Part shown: positions 19,201-28,907 of the stretch, piece after piece
Position numbering within the stretch: position 1 is the first letter of the stretch
Layout: every line of letters starts with the position of its first letter
Source of the DNA: an uncultured Pirellulaceae bacterium
Lineage (GTDB): Bacteria > Planctomycetota > Planctomycetia > Pirellulales > Pirellulaceae
Assembly (NCBI GenBank): GCA_937921995.1
Contig: CAKZVF010000085.1
Location: 1 to 64,000, forward strand
Length of the DNA stretch: 64,000 nucleotides
Direction of reading: 5' to 3'
Notes under the pieces: generated by a model
Databases searched by the model: none
What the model saw: only the letters and a program-made list of their open reading frames with translations
What the model was told of the DNA's origin: nothing
Made by a program: the position numbers and the translations under genes

Positions 19201-20360
19201 AGGGAGACGATCGTTTCTATGGTAGCCCGACGAGCGGGCGCTTGGCTGGCGACGGTTTTGCTCTCAACGCGACAGGATTCGAGAGTGTTGTGGGTAGGTC
19301 AGGGGGCGGGATAGACCTCGCCAGCTTCACCGGATCAGACGGAGACGATAAGCTGTTTGCACAGCCTGGTTTTGGGCGTTTGGAACTGCCCGAGGAACAC
19401 TCAATCACAGCTGTTGACTTCGCTACCGTTCGATCGGCAAGTGGATCTGGAGGAAACGACGAAGCTCAATTACTGGGTTCCCAAGGCAGTGATGTCTTTA
19501 TCGCCGGAGACGGTTTCGCTCAGCTGCAAGGGGAGGGATACAAATCAGTTGCCAATGGATTTTCTGTGGTCAACGCAAGTGGTAGTGACGGAGGCGATAC
19601 CGCGTACATCTCTGATTCGCCGGAAGATGATTATTTCTTCGCAACGCCATCCTTTAGCTACCTCCAGGGAACGAGTTCTCGAAACATTGCCCGAGACTTT
19701 GAGACAGTTGTTGCATTCGCTTCTCAAGGTAATGACGCTGCGGTGTTGAGAGACTCCGATGGCGATGATCGCTTCGACGCCAATCCAAGATTGTCTCTGA
19801 TGCACGGTAGTGGGTTCCAAAATTACGCTATCGGGTTTGGGTATGTTCGTGGGGAAAGTTCTCTCGGCAGCGATATTGCAGCTCTAAGAGATTCATCTGG
19901 CGACGACGTTTTCACAGCTTCACCTACGACGGCGTTTCTAAGAGGTGGGGGCTTTTTCAATGAGGCCATTGGATTTGGTGTCGTCCGAGCGTTTTCGAGT
20001 GCCGGGAAGGATCGAGCGAATCTAAGCGGATCTGAAGGAAACGACGTCTACTCCGGGTATCGAGACTTAAGTAGCATGAGCGGCAACGGGTTCTCCATTG
20101 AAGCTTTCGCCTTCGGTAGTGTCATTTCCAGTGGTTTGGACGGGGAAGATACCGCCCATTTCTACGACTCTCAAGGCGAAGAAAATGTCGGTTTGCGAGG
20201 TAACGTCGGCTGGTTGGTGGGAGACCAATACTCTTTCCAAGTAGAAGGCTTTGAAACGATCTACGCCTACGGTAAAGAAGGTGGAACGAACCAATTTTTT
20301 GTCGACGAACCTACGTTCGATTGGAATAGATTCGGTAGTTGGGAGGACCTGCAGAACTAA
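16236..20360 (+). CDS. Giant LEPR-XLL-like surface/secreted repeat protein (1374 aa from ATG)
   Basis: N-terminal TYQQFEPRTMLASS (LEPRxML-like); acidic GDD-rich repeats, including ten ~47-aa C-terminal units. Confidence 0.8.
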   Translation: MNRRTLPSRRRTSVSAAFTYQQFEPRTMLASSLTNPAANNPFEWSGTTGDDVFRLVQDGANYVLAFNGFTFNLPGLTIDRPILIDGMGGKDVLEIVVQDQENILDATLCSLSGGTDDLINIVWEEVETIEVSSEQSRRAVRIISDNEQDIFSVTSEGASISGGGVTLSAPFQSNLILLESSARNANQVNVTGSEGEDSFGIESINLSDIAIAINGESQLRVSSVFPIDVDGGGGDDEIAFRTSSLDLFGPSRRSIELHPAEAVINGNGRITWQNIETQIAERINDIDVYDTGGDEQLRITEDTSIFTGDQYEWTLNEFTNLTVHATEGTDVVLADTSPYSFDVPYVGVEGGMGYGRGHRNGFLSGRIDVLNFDSVSVVSSTPQAVATLSSFNEGALITVQPDEDDLLVTLEGATPIRYVGDIRVGFSDRLADNPLLFIAEQGANDIEVRQQEVLINDRIIELEDVLELRFSADSEDDSITFFDAEDGDAVFTTRAIEQESEEREYSLEGRGYKFTANSFDNVKVEFSDGSDSYGLFYGIEGISETLKIGVDAPIIFETPSTEVVIEGLPSNRFNAFGNGAEDRVQFSGSEDVDQFSYRSSLFDERQDISNRYFSNDNPFQTKTFRASFFGFDTIDFDLLGGQFESFEGETYSDSAELSITPDQHAEIRFGSLIDGEETLNWANVETVTITGNGSATLFDTSAVEFLQLTEHGFSSDGQLFLGTVAQFSGDNGTIQADVASLNIVSSGNDTAFISNEYGPLESLIVGENAASLALAEFKLSFTDFETIDLTDFPSYSTIPITESDDVINLDFSADQFGFYIGQSGNKVLVNADLDLSIDGLGGDDLLVVKTPVNENVSLSTEKVSFGDQTVRWENVDSIVTQGHKDEAVATIFDSAGDDTFFFRSGKAALASSDGIQISAEGFSNVNTRATSGYDVARIVGAPTTTDKFFGTPTSGVLEMPEQRVSAFGFDLVAATSNGGRDLAYFTGSEGDDRFYGSPTSGRLAGDGFALNATGFESVVGRSGGGIDLASFTGSDGDDKLFAQPGFGRLELPEEHSITAVDFATVRSASGSGGNDEAQLLGSQGSDVFIAGDGFAQLQGEGYKSVANGFSVVNASGSDGGDTAYISDSPEDDYFFATPSFSYLQGTSSRNIARDFETVVAFASQGNDAAVLRDSDGDDRFDANPRLSLMHGSGFQNYAIGFGYVRGESSLGSDIAALRDSSGDDVFTASPTTAFLRGGGFFNEAIGFGVVRAFSSAGKDRANLSGSEGNDVYSGYRDLSSMSGNGFSIEAFAFGSVISSGLDGEDTAHFYDSQGEENVGLRGNVGWLVGDQYSFQVEGFETIYAYGKEGGTNQFFVDEPTFDWNRFGSWEDLQN
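18900..20295 (+). repeat. Ten tandem ~46-48 aa protein repeats (A-x-x-x-[GD]-S-x-G-D-D-x-F...G-F-x-x-V...G-x-D)
   Basis: Units begin ATIFDSAGDD, ARIVGAPTTTD, AYFTGSEGDD, ASFTGSDGDD, AQLLGSQGSD, AYISDSPEDD, AVLRDSDGDD, AALRDSSGDD, ANLSGSEGND, AHFYDSQGEE. Confidence 0.8.
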
Positions 20361-20361
20361 C

Positions 20362-23300
20362 CTAAACGATCACCAAATTGCCCGGCGCTGAAAGCTCCGA
20401 AGTGTTGCCGTCACCATCGGTTGCAGCTGCTACCAAAGATCCGAGCGGCAGTCCAGCGACCGAAACGCCGGTAAGCGTTATGGTTTTGGTGCCGGCGATG
20501 AAGTCAGCCGTCGCGAACGTGTCACTGCCGATGAAAAATGCATCCAGGCCAGTGGCATCGCTTAAAAAGAACTCGATCGTAATTGGGTAGTCGCTATTGC
20601 CAGGATCGGAATCGACGTTGTAGGTGATGGTTACGTCGGCCGTCGAAGACGCTGGAAACAGTTGCACCCCAACATCCGGACTGATCATGGGCGAATTCTG
20701 CAATCGGTTGGGGCCAGTATCCGCATCAGCGCTATCGTTGGCGGTTACACCATTAGCTCCCAAATCGATACCGAAACCATTGGCCGAAAGCTGGTTGGCG
20801 GAGAACGTGTTTCCTTCACCGCCGGTGGGCGTACGAATTGCGTCGCCGCTGCTGAAAGCGATCACGTTTTCAGTAATTGCATTGTCACGTGCCCCTTGCA
20901 GCAGCTGAACACCACTTACCATTCCAAAGTCGTTGCCGACTCCATCGGTTCCGATTGTGTTGTGTTGGATCAAGTTGTCGCGGCTGGATGTGCCGTTGAA
21001 ACTGATGCCGGCGAAGCCTCCGGTAATGAAGTTGCCCTCAGCTTCTGTCGTTCCGCCAATTGTATTGCCGTTGGCACTCAACAAGATCCCCGCCACACCG
21101 CCATTAATGCGCGACATGTCTGACCCAAACCCAATATGGTTGGCAGAAATCGTATTATCGGTTGTCCCAAGGGCGACCACCGAAATTTGACTCAACGTAT
21201 TTCCCGTAACATAGTTGCCGGTGACCAGCGATTGATTGGCTCCCGCGCGAAGGAAAACTCCGGTGCCGCCGTTAGGGATCGCTGTGGTACCGGCAACGTC
21301 CAAGCCGACGAAGTTGTTTTGGAAGACAGTTCCACTACTGGCTCCGGCAACGAAAACGCCAGCCCCATTGTTGCCCGAGATGTAATTGCGCTGTCCTGAG
21401 CCAGTGCCGCCGATGATATTGTTGTCAGCGCGGGTGACCAGCACTCCCAAATTGTTGCCAACCGAAACGGTGCCGGTCGAGTCGAGACCAATTCGATTTC
21501 CGTAGACCTCATTGTCGGTTGCTTGGGGGCCGCTGATCACGAGTCCCGATCTGTTATTACCGGAAATGACGTTGTCAGTGATGTCGTTGCCCGCGGATAG
21601 AACTTGCACTCCAAATTTAAGATTCCCATCGGCAACATCATCCAGCCCAAGTCCAACTCGATTATTGGAAACCAAATTGCCCTGAGCAGCGGTGGGACCA
21701 ACCAGTTGCACACCCGCTGCACCGTTGCCGACAAGCACCGAGTTAATCACTTGGCTTTGCGTCGAGTCGTTCAATCGAACGCCAGCGCCCGTGTTGTCCG
21801 AACTGACTACCGAATCGATTACAACATTGTCCGCTTTGAAAATTTCGATTCCATCACTGGAGAAGTTAGTAAACTCCAAATCGCTGACTTGCACGCCATC
21901 TGAATAAATTCGCAAACCGTCGACGGTGCTGCCGGTGATCGCCGATCCGTCCACAACCAGATCCGCACCCGTTTGAGTTGATCCGTCGATTTGGACCAGT
22001 GAAGTCACCCAAGGGAGCGCTGCGACCAACTGAATCGCGTAGGACGAACCGCTGCCACCGGCGATGTCAAAATCCAGTTGGTTCAGCGTGCCGGGGCTAG
22101 AGGCATTGGCTTGTTCGATTGCTGCTCGCAGTGACGTGTTGCCGTCAACATCTTTGGCGACTCCATCAGACAGATCGCTGTCTGCTTTGTCACCAAGGGT
22201 GTCGATGACAAAATTGTTGACGGCGTCCCCATTAATCGTGATAACAACGTCGACGGTCACGCTGCCGGATTGGTTGTCAGCGATCGTCAGCAAAAATGTT
22301 TCGGTTACGCTTTGACCACTCCCGAGAAACTGAATCAACGAATTGTCGACCGAGTAATTCCAAGTAGCTTGTTGGTTCGTTGAATCGGCGGTCGCTATCA
22401 AGTTGCCCAGTTGTGCAGTATGGGTGGTTGAGGCGAGTGCCACGGTTGCCGTGTGCGTGTCGGCTACATCGAGATCTTCAAAGGCAAACGTTCCGCTGTC
22501 AGAGACCACGCCGTTCTTTTGAACTGAAATGTTGACAGCAGCAGTCGTTGTCGTGGGAGCATTGTTGGTCGCCGGATCAAACAGGAAGTCCAACCGATTG
22601 ACGTCAGCTGATGTTAGTCCGTTGAGATAAACAGAACTGCCTTCAAACGATAGCAATACGCCGTTTGCGGTGTCGGCAATTACAAAGTCCTCAACTTCGT
22701 GTAGCCCAGAAATGCCTCGGAAGTCCATCTTTTCGAGATTGTCGTTGGCGAAATCAGTGATGATGTCGTTACCCCAGTTCGAGGCAAAGACAAAACGGTC
22801 GTTGGTTGCGCCACCAGTAAGCGTGTCATCTCCAGCTCCGCCAGTGAGGATGTCAAACCCAGCGTCACCGATCAGCGTATCATCGCCGTCGCCGCCTTCG
22901 AGCTTGTCGTTGCCATCACCACCGGTGATTGAATTGTTTCCCGCGTCACCAACCAGCGTGTCACCGAATGCGGAGCCAATCAGATTCTCGATGCTGCTGT
23001 AGGTGTCGCCGATTGCGATACCTGCGTTGGATGCCGGGTCAGCCAAACGGGCATGAACCGTACCCGGCGCGTCGGCGTAAGTTGCGGTGTCAGTTCCAGA
23101 GCCGCCGATCAGGATGTCACCTGCCCTTCCGCCTTGTAAAGTGTCGTCGCCCGCACCACCGTCGAGCGTATCCGCTCCGCCTTCGCCAATCAGTAAGTCG
23201 TCGCCTGCGCCGCCGATAAAGTCATTGACGCCACCGTTGCCGATGAATGAATCGGCATGGCCGCTCCCGAGATATTGTTCGATACTTAGGAAAGAATCCC

Positions 23301-26133
23301 CTTGAGCATCACCTGTGTTGGACGCCAAATCATCTAAAAAGACGTCGACGCCGGCCCCAGCGTTCTCATAGCTTGCGACATCATTACCATCACCGCCGTT
23401 GATTACATCCGCTCCCGCGCCGCCGATGAGAATGTCGTTTCCATTGCCACCGTTAAGTGAATCATCTCCGCTTCGGCCGTTGATCAAATCATTGCCGTCT
23501 TCGCCCCAAAGCACATTGTTGGCGGCATCACCGTAGATCGCATCGATAAGATTTGTGCCGTAAACATCTTCGACATTGACATGTGTGTCACCAAGAGCAC
23601 TCGCTCCGCTGTTGTTTGCAGAATCGCTTAGGTCAACCGTCACGCCCTCTAGAGCGTCGCGGTAGTCCGCGTAGTCGGTGCCTTCACCGCCATCAAACGC
23701 ATCGCTTCCCAATCCACCGATCAGCCGATCATTACCGTCACCGCCAATGAGTTGATCGTCGCCGTCGCCGCCATCGAGCGTATCATTTCCTGCGCCCCCA
23801 TCGAGCGTATCGTTTCCGTCTTCGCCGCGCAGCGTATCGGCCGCAGCCTCACCATTGAGTGCGTCGTCCCCGGTTCCACCAAAAAGCAAATCCAAACCAA
23901 TGCCGCCATTGAGCGTGTCGTTGCCATCTTCGCCGTTGAGCTGGTCATTGCCTTGATCACCATTGAGATTATCTATTCCTGTGCCCCCGAAGATCATGTC
24001 ATCGCCCAAGCCTCCGTAAATGGTGTCATCTCCAGCTTCGCCATTGAGTTGGTCATTCCCGTCACCGCCGGAGACAGTGTCGTTGCCAGCCCTTGCCAAG
24101 ATGAGGTCGTTATCGTCGCCACCTGAAATAGTATTGTTTCCCGACCCGCCATAAAGGCTGTCCAGTCCAGCGCCACCTTCAATAACATCGTTGCCGGTGC
24201 CACTTTGAATCGTGTCATCACCAGCGCCACCTTCGATGTGATCATCTCCGTCCTGCCCAAAGAGTTGGTCATCACCATCACCACCGATCAGCGTGTCGTC
24301 GTGGTTTCCGCCGTACAGCGTATCGTTGCCCAGCCCGCCGTTGAGCGTGTCTTCGCCGTTGGAACCATACAGCGTGTCATTGCCGTCGCCACCGGTGATG
24401 TCATCGTCACCGCCACGCCCGTGCAAAACATCGTTACCTTGTTCACCTTCGATCGTATCGGCAAAGTCTGTCCCGACGAAGTCATCAACGCCTGATGTTC
24501 CATCAATGAAGTTTGTGTCAGGCGTGCCCACCGTTTGAGTCGAGTTCGCGTTTTTCACGACTGGCGTTTGGTTGTTGCCATAGTCGACAAAAGTGTTGCC
24601 CGAAAGCGCGAAGTCGCCCACGTTCGCATTGATGCCATAGTGTTCGGCAACGCCACCTTCTGGATTAGCGCGACCGATCGAGTTGAACGTGTTGTTGTTG
24701 ATTTGGATGTTGTCTGCTTGCTGGATGAACACATCGGAGTAAGCAACCAGTTCGCCGGTGGCGCTGCTAATGTCAAGATTCGTGTTTCGTCCGACACCTG
24801 AAGTATTGGAGTTCTCAAGCGTGATGTTGTCGGTGCGGTAGACCTCAGTGATTTGAGTGGAAACGGTAGGGTTAGCGACAACTTCTAGGGTTTCACCGAT
24901 CTGGAATCGGTTGATCGTCGCGTTGATGGTCCAGATTCGACCTGAAAAGACACTGAACACATCCGCAACGGCACCCGATGTAACCCCACGGATTTGTTGG
25001 CCTTGAACGAAACCAGATTCGTCGGAAACGTCAAGCGCTTGCCCGCTGCCACCGATATTGAATGCATGCGCATCAGGGTCTTCAATCGTCACATTGGAAA
25101 CGGTGACATTTCGGGAGCCTGAATTTACGTCCAGACCGTTTTCACCACCGTTACGTGAAGTGATGTTTGTCAGCGTCCCTCCATGTACGCCTTGCAGCAC
25201 AACTTGGTCCGCCGTGAAACCATTTTCTGCACTATGAGCCCCGACGACACCGCCGGGTTGGCTGCCATCTACTAACAAGTTATTGATGGTGACGTTTTCC
25301 ACCCACTGCCCGTTTGCCGATGGACGCACCGAAATGAAAACGGGAATCTCAACGAAGCTGGTGTGGGGTTGAGATACCTCAACGTTTTCGATCGTAATGT
25401 CGCGCGTTGCAGTGCTGGCGTCGGAAACAACAAAGACCCCATAACGCCAACCTTCGATTTTAAGCTTGGACGCATTGGAACTAGCATCACCAACGTTCCC
25501 GATATTCAAACCTTGGGCTGCCACACTGTAAATGCCGTGTCTTGCCTTCCCGTCGAGGTCCAGCGTGCCTGTTCCAATCACTCCCGAATTCGTGGTGAAA
25601 CTGGTAACAATCCCAGGGTCAAAATCGTCAAGCAGCGTATCAAGGGTTAACGTGACGCCCGCTTCAATGTTCAAAACAATGTCGTCCGCCAGCGTCACCG
25701 TATCTGAGAAGGTGGTGCTTTGCGTGAGGTTGATGATTCCTGAAACGGCGGTTGCGTTTGCCGCCAGATAGTCCGTCAGCGCGGTAACAGCCGCGTTGAT
25801 TTCATTGCCAATGGTAACATCGATACTCGCCACGCCGTTGTTTTCGGTGACGCCGCTGGAGCCCGTTGCCAGTGTGATCGGTAACTGCGGTTGAGCCAGA
25901 GGTGCCGCGATCTCGATCGTCACGGGCTCAAAAGATGTTGCGTTATCCGGAGGCGTCGCCGGAACCGCTGACAGCATCATGCGATTCTCGAGCGAGTCAA
26001 ATCTAAGACCAGACCTATTTGGCTTGCAACGCTGAGGGCGCAGCGTCTGTTGAGAATTGCGAAGTTGCTCGTAAAGCCAATGGCGAAGACTCAAAGTGGT
26101 TGTTCCTTTTTTCGGTGGATCTGAGGTATTCAT
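20362..26133 (-). CDS. Giant LEPR-XLL protein: parallel beta-helix + RTX (hemolysin-type Ca-binding) + VCBS-like + CSLREA-type beta-helix
   Basis: SLENRMMLSA N-terminal motif; NITIENVEVSQPH... beta-helix; GGxGNDTLxGG repeats; SVQKNGVVSDSGTFAFEDLDVADTHTATV VCBS-like; GNTSLRAAIEQANAS; NTIGGTTEAEGN. Confidence 0.9.
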   Translation of the reverse strand: MNTSDPPKKGTTTLSLRHWLYEQLRNSQQTLRPQRCKPNRSGLRFDSLENRMMLSAVPATPPDNATSFEPVTIEIAAPLAQPQLPITLATGSSGVTENNGVASIDVTIGNEINAAVTALTDYLAANATAVSGIINLTQSTTFSDTVTLADDIVLNIEAGVTLTLDTLLDDFDPGIVTSFTTNSGVIGTGTLDLDGKARHGIYSVAAQGLNIGNVGDASSNASKLKIEGWRYGVFVVSDASTATRDITIENVEVSQPHTSFVEIPVFISVRPSANGQWVENVTINNLLVDGSQPGGVVGAHSAENGFTADQVVLQGVHGGTLTNITSRNGGENGLDVNSGSRNVTVSNVTIEDPDAHAFNIGGSGQALDVSDESGFVQGQQIRGVTSGAVADVFSVFSGRIWTINATINRFQIGETLEVVANPTVSTQITEVYRTDNITLENSNTSGVGRNTNLDISSATGELVAYSDVFIQQADNIQINNNTFNSIGRANPEGGVAEHYGINANVGDFALSGNTFVDYGNNQTPVVKNANSTQTVGTPDTNFIDGTSGVDDFVGTDFADTIEGEQGNDVLHGRGGDDDITGGDGNDTLYGSNGEDTLNGGLGNDTLYGGNHDDTLIGGDGDDQLFGQDGDDHIEGGAGDDTIQSGTGNDVIEGGAGLDSLYGGSGNNTISGGDDNDLILARAGNDTVSGGDGNDQLNGEAGDDTIYGGLGDDMIFGGTGIDNLNGDQGNDQLNGEDGNDTLNGGIGLDLLFGGTGDDALNGEAAADTLRGEDGNDTLDGGAGNDTLDGGDGDDQLIGGDGNDRLIGGLGSDAFDGGEGTDYADYRDALEGVTVDLSDSANNSGASALGDTHVNVEDVYGTNLIDAIYGDAANNVLWGEDGNDLINGRSGDDSLNGGNGNDILIGGAGADVINGGDGNDVASYENAGAGVDVFLDDLASNTGDAQGDSFLSIEQYLGSGHADSFIGNGGVNDFIGGAGDDLLIGEGGADTLDGGAGDDTLQGGRAGDILIGGSGTDTATYADAPGTVHARLADPASNAGIAIGDTYSSIENLIGSAFGDTLVGDAGNNSITGGDGNDKLEGGDGDDTLIGDAGFDILTGGAGDDTLTGGATNDRFVFASNWGNDIITDFANDNLEKMDFRGISGLHEVEDFVIADTANGVLLSFEGSSVYLNGLTSADVNRLDFLFDPATNNAPTTTTAAVNISVQKNGVVSDSGTFAFEDLDVADTHTATVALASTTHTAQLGNLIATADSTNQQATWNYSVDNSLIQFLGSGQSVTETFLLTIADNQSGSVTVDVVITINGDAVNNFVIDTLGDKADSDLSDGVAKDVDGNTSLRAAIEQANASSPGTLNQLDFDIAGGSGSSYAIQLVAALPWVTSLVQIDGSTQTGADLVVDGSAITGSTVDGLRIYSDGVQVSDLEFTNFSSDGIEIFKADNVVIDSVVSSDNTGAGVRLNDSTQSQVINSVLVGNGAAGVQLVGPTAAQGNLVSNNRVGLGLDDVADGNLKFGVQVLSAGNDITDNVISGNNRSGLVISGPQATDNEVYGNRIGLDSTGTVSVGNNLGVLVTRADNNIIGGTGSGQRNYISGNNGAGVFVAGASSGTVFQNNFVGLDVAGTTAIPNGGTGVFLRAGANQSLVTGNYVTGNTLSQISVVALGTTDNTISANHIGFGSDMSRINGGVAGILLSANGNTIGGTTEAEGNFITGGFAGISFNGTSSRDNLIQHNTIGTDGVGNDFGMVSGVQLLQGARDNAITENVIAFSSGDAIRTPTGGEGNTFSANQLSANGFGIDLGANGVTANDSADADTGPNRLQNSPMISPDVGVQLFPASSTADVTITYNVDSDPGNSDYPITIEFFLSDATGLDAFFIGSDTFATADFIAGTKTITLTGVSVAGLPLGSLVAAATDGDGNTSELSAPGNLVIV
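22790..24507 (-). repeat. RTX nonapeptide repeat region (GGxGxDxLx)
   Basis: Translated DTLYGSNGEDTLNGGLGNDTLYGGNHDDTLIGG... on the minus strand; approximate bounds. Confidence 0.9.
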
Positions 26134-26213
26134 CGCTGAACGATGCGAGAATCGGCTTGATTTGCCATTTGAAAATTCTATGTCCTGGGGTTCGAATATT
26201 TACAAGCTTTTTT

Positions 26214-28367
26214 CTACGTCTCGATACCTCCGCCACCTCCATCTCTAATATCAATTATGTTTGTTGATAGCGACAACTCCGAGGTGTTGCCGTCACCATC
26301 GGTCGCGGTGGCTGTCAGGAATTCGATGGGTAAACCAGCAGTTGAACCGCCGGAGATCGTTAGCGATTTATCGCCCAACGCAAAATCGCTTGCTGTATAG
26401 GTGTCGCTACCAAAGAAGAACGTATCCCCGGTCGCATTGCTGAGAAAGAATTCGATGGTCACCGGGTATGCGGTGTTGATCGGGTCGGAGCCGAGGCTGT
26501 AAGTGACTGAGATATCCGTGTTCGTCCCGAAAGACGCGTCCAGCAAAGCATCAGAGCTTAGAAAAGGCGAATTTTGCAGTCGATTAGGTCCAGTGTCCGG
26601 ATCACCGCTGTCGTTTGTGTTAAGACCGTTGGCCCCTAGATCGATGGCAAAACTATTTGCCGAAAGTTGGTTGGCGGAGAACGTATTTCCCTCTCCTCCC
26701 GATGGCGAACGAATCGCGTCAGCACTGCTGAACGCAACTACATTTTCAATGATCGTGTTGTCACGTGCGCCTTGCAGCAACTGAAGGCCGGATACCATTC
26801 CGAAATCGTTGCCGACGCCATCGGTTCCGATCGTGTTGTTTTGAACCAAGTTGTCACGGCTGGACAAGCCATTGAAGCTGATGCCGGTGAAGCCACCGGT
26901 GATGAAGTTACCGTCGGTCGCGTTGGATCCACCAATGGTATTCCCGTTGGCGCTCAACAAGACTCCCGCGACTCCGCCATCAATGCGCGACATGTCGGCT
27001 GTAAAACCAATGTAGTTACCTGAAACTGTATTGCCGGTCGTTCCAAGCCCAACGACTGAAATTTGACTTAGCGTATTCCCTGTCACGTAGTTGCCGGTGA
27101 CAAGCGATTGAGCTGCTCCTGCGCGAAGGAAGACGCCAGTGCCGCCGTTGGGGATGGCTGTGGTACCAGCAACGTCGAGACCTACGTAGTTGTTCTCAAA
27201 AACAGTTCCGCTACTGGCTCCGGCAACGAAGATGCCAGCCCCGTTATTCCCCGAGATGTAGTTGCGCTGCCCTGCCCCATTGCCACCGACGATGTTGTTG
27301 TCGGCGCGGGTGACAAGCACGCCCAAATTGTTACCAACAGAAATGGTGCCAGTCGAATCGGTGCCGATGCGATTTCCATAGACCTCGTTACCCGTTGCGT
27401 TGGTGCCGGCGATGACAAGGCCGGATTTATCATTGCCTGAAATCACGTTGTCCAGGATGTCATTGCCCGCGGATAGAACTTGGACCCCAAAACTCAGATT
27501 ACCATGAGCAACGTCATCGGTTCCAATGCCAACCAAATTGTCAGAAACGAGATTTCCCTGTGCGGCCGTAGGGCCCACCAGTTGAACACCCGCAGTGCCG
27601 TTGCCGACAAGCACCGAGTTGATCACTTGGCTTTGCGTTGAGTCGTTGAATCGAACGCCTGCCCCGCCGTTGTCAGACATGACCACCGAATCGATGATGA
27701 CATTGTCCGCTTTGAAGATCTCAATTCCATCGCTGGAGAAGTTTGAGAAGTTAAGGTCGCTGACTTCCACGTCATCCGCAAAAATTCGCAACCCGTCGGC
27801 GACGCCAGTGATCGCAGATCCGTCCACAACCAGATCAATACCAACTTGAGTCGCACCGTTGATTTGGATTTGTGATGTGACAAACGGGAGCGCCGAGTTC
27901 GGCGTGATGATGTAGGTTGAACCGCTGCCATCGGTAATGTCAAAGTCCAGCTGGTTCATTGTGCCAGGGCTGGAGGCATTCGCCTGTTCGATTGCCGCGC
28001 GCAGCGACGTGTTGCCGTCTTCGTCTTCGGCGACGCCGTCTGTCAAATCAACGTCTGGTTTATCGCCAATGGTATTGATGACGAAAAGATTGCTCATTCC
28101 GTTTCCAAAGAGAACATCAGCCGCCGCTGCATCGACTGGATTGGAAACGTTGGATTCAACCGATGGCTGGACAAGCTCGACAGCGTGGCCAGCGACTGGT
28201 GTTGCCAGACCCGGAGCCGATGGCGGAACTGAGGACAACATCATTCTTGGCTCTAAAGATGCAAAGTCGATCTTCGTTTTGCTGGCCTTGGATCGTCGGG
28301 AGTTTTTTGGTCGCAGAGAAGACTGAGAGTTGCGAAGTTGCTTGCTAAGCCAAAGACGAAGGTTCAT
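26214..28367 (-). CDS. LEPR-XLL protein with CSLREA-type beta-helix only (short paralogue)
   Basis: ASLEPRMMLSS; nearly collinear with the C-terminal portion of the 20362..26133 protein. Confidence 0.9.
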   Translation of the reverse strand: MNLRLWLSKQLRNSQSSLRPKNSRRSKASKTKIDFASLEPRMMLSSVPPSAPGLATPVAGHAVELVQPSVESNVSNPVDAAAADVLFGNGMSNLFVINTIGDKPDVDLTDGVAEDEDGNTSLRAAIEQANASSPGTMNQLDFDITDGSGSTYIITPNSALPFVTSQIQINGATQVGIDLVVDGSAITGVADGLRIFADDVEVSDLNFSNFSSDGIEIFKADNVIIDSVVMSDNGGAGVRFNDSTQSQVINSVLVGNGTAGVQLVGPTAAQGNLVSDNLVGIGTDDVAHGNLSFGVQVLSAGNDILDNVISGNDKSGLVIAGTNATGNEVYGNRIGTDSTGTISVGNNLGVLVTRADNNIVGGNGAGQRNYISGNNGAGIFVAGASSGTVFENNYVGLDVAGTTAIPNGGTGVFLRAGAAQSLVTGNYVTGNTLSQISVVGLGTTGNTVSGNYIGFTADMSRIDGGVAGVLLSANGNTIGGSNATDGNFITGGFTGISFNGLSSRDNLVQNNTIGTDGVGNDFGMVSGLQLLQGARDNTIIENVVAFSSADAIRSPSGGEGNTFSANQLSANSFAIDLGANGLNTNDSGDPDTGPNRLQNSPFLSSDALLDASFGTNTDISVTYSLGSDPINTAYPVTIEFFLSNATGDTFFFGSDTYTASDFALGDKSLTISGGSTAGLPIEFLTATATDGDGNTSELSLSTNIIDIRDGGGGGIET

Positions 28368-28577
28368 TATGGTTATTCCCGTGCGTGAAAGATCTTTCGC
28401 CGCTCAGGCTATAGGCCCCAAACCAGATTCATTCGAAAAGAAAGTCCAGGCGGACCGGGACATAACTTCCCAATTCTCGTGCGGCGATACACATCAGGTA
28501 TATACGTCATTCCATCCGGCAATGAAGCTGATTTTTTTTGAAAAGTCAAAGAGAGCGGCAGCGCCAAACGCAAATTA

Positions 28578-28604
28578 GCAGATCCTCCGATTGCGCGGAT
28601 CTGC
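28578..28604. other. Intergenic hairpin between two giant genes
   Basis: GCAGATCC-11 nt-GGATCTGC. Confidence 0.4.
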
Positions 28605-28907
28605 CTGCGGTCAGTTGGGTTTTCCGACGGTGACTGCCGTAACAAAAGGGCAAACTACGTTCGGAGTTGAGATGCTGCCGATCGTGCGGGCTGGCGAAAA
28701 AGACCGGCGTGGCGAGAGGGTTTTGCGCTTAGCATCGGCCCTGGAGTGATGAGGCCGATCTTAGATGGGGCGGACGGCGTCTGTTTACCGAACCCTTGGG
28801 TGATTTCTTCGGCGTTGCTTGGCTCAATGAGAGTTTGTTATCCGGACTGAGCGGGAATTCCGGATGTCGGCCAACTGAAGAAAGCCCGCTTAACACAAAA
28901 ATGGAAT

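Noticed and set aside
22929-24538. Numerous plus-strand ORFs opposite the RTX regions
   Set aside because: Compositional shadow ORFs of the GGxGxD repeats; no recognisable domains.
20362-26133. Assignment as mannuronan C5-epimerase
   Set aside because: Layout is similar but the catalytic YGFDPHE-type motif was not found.
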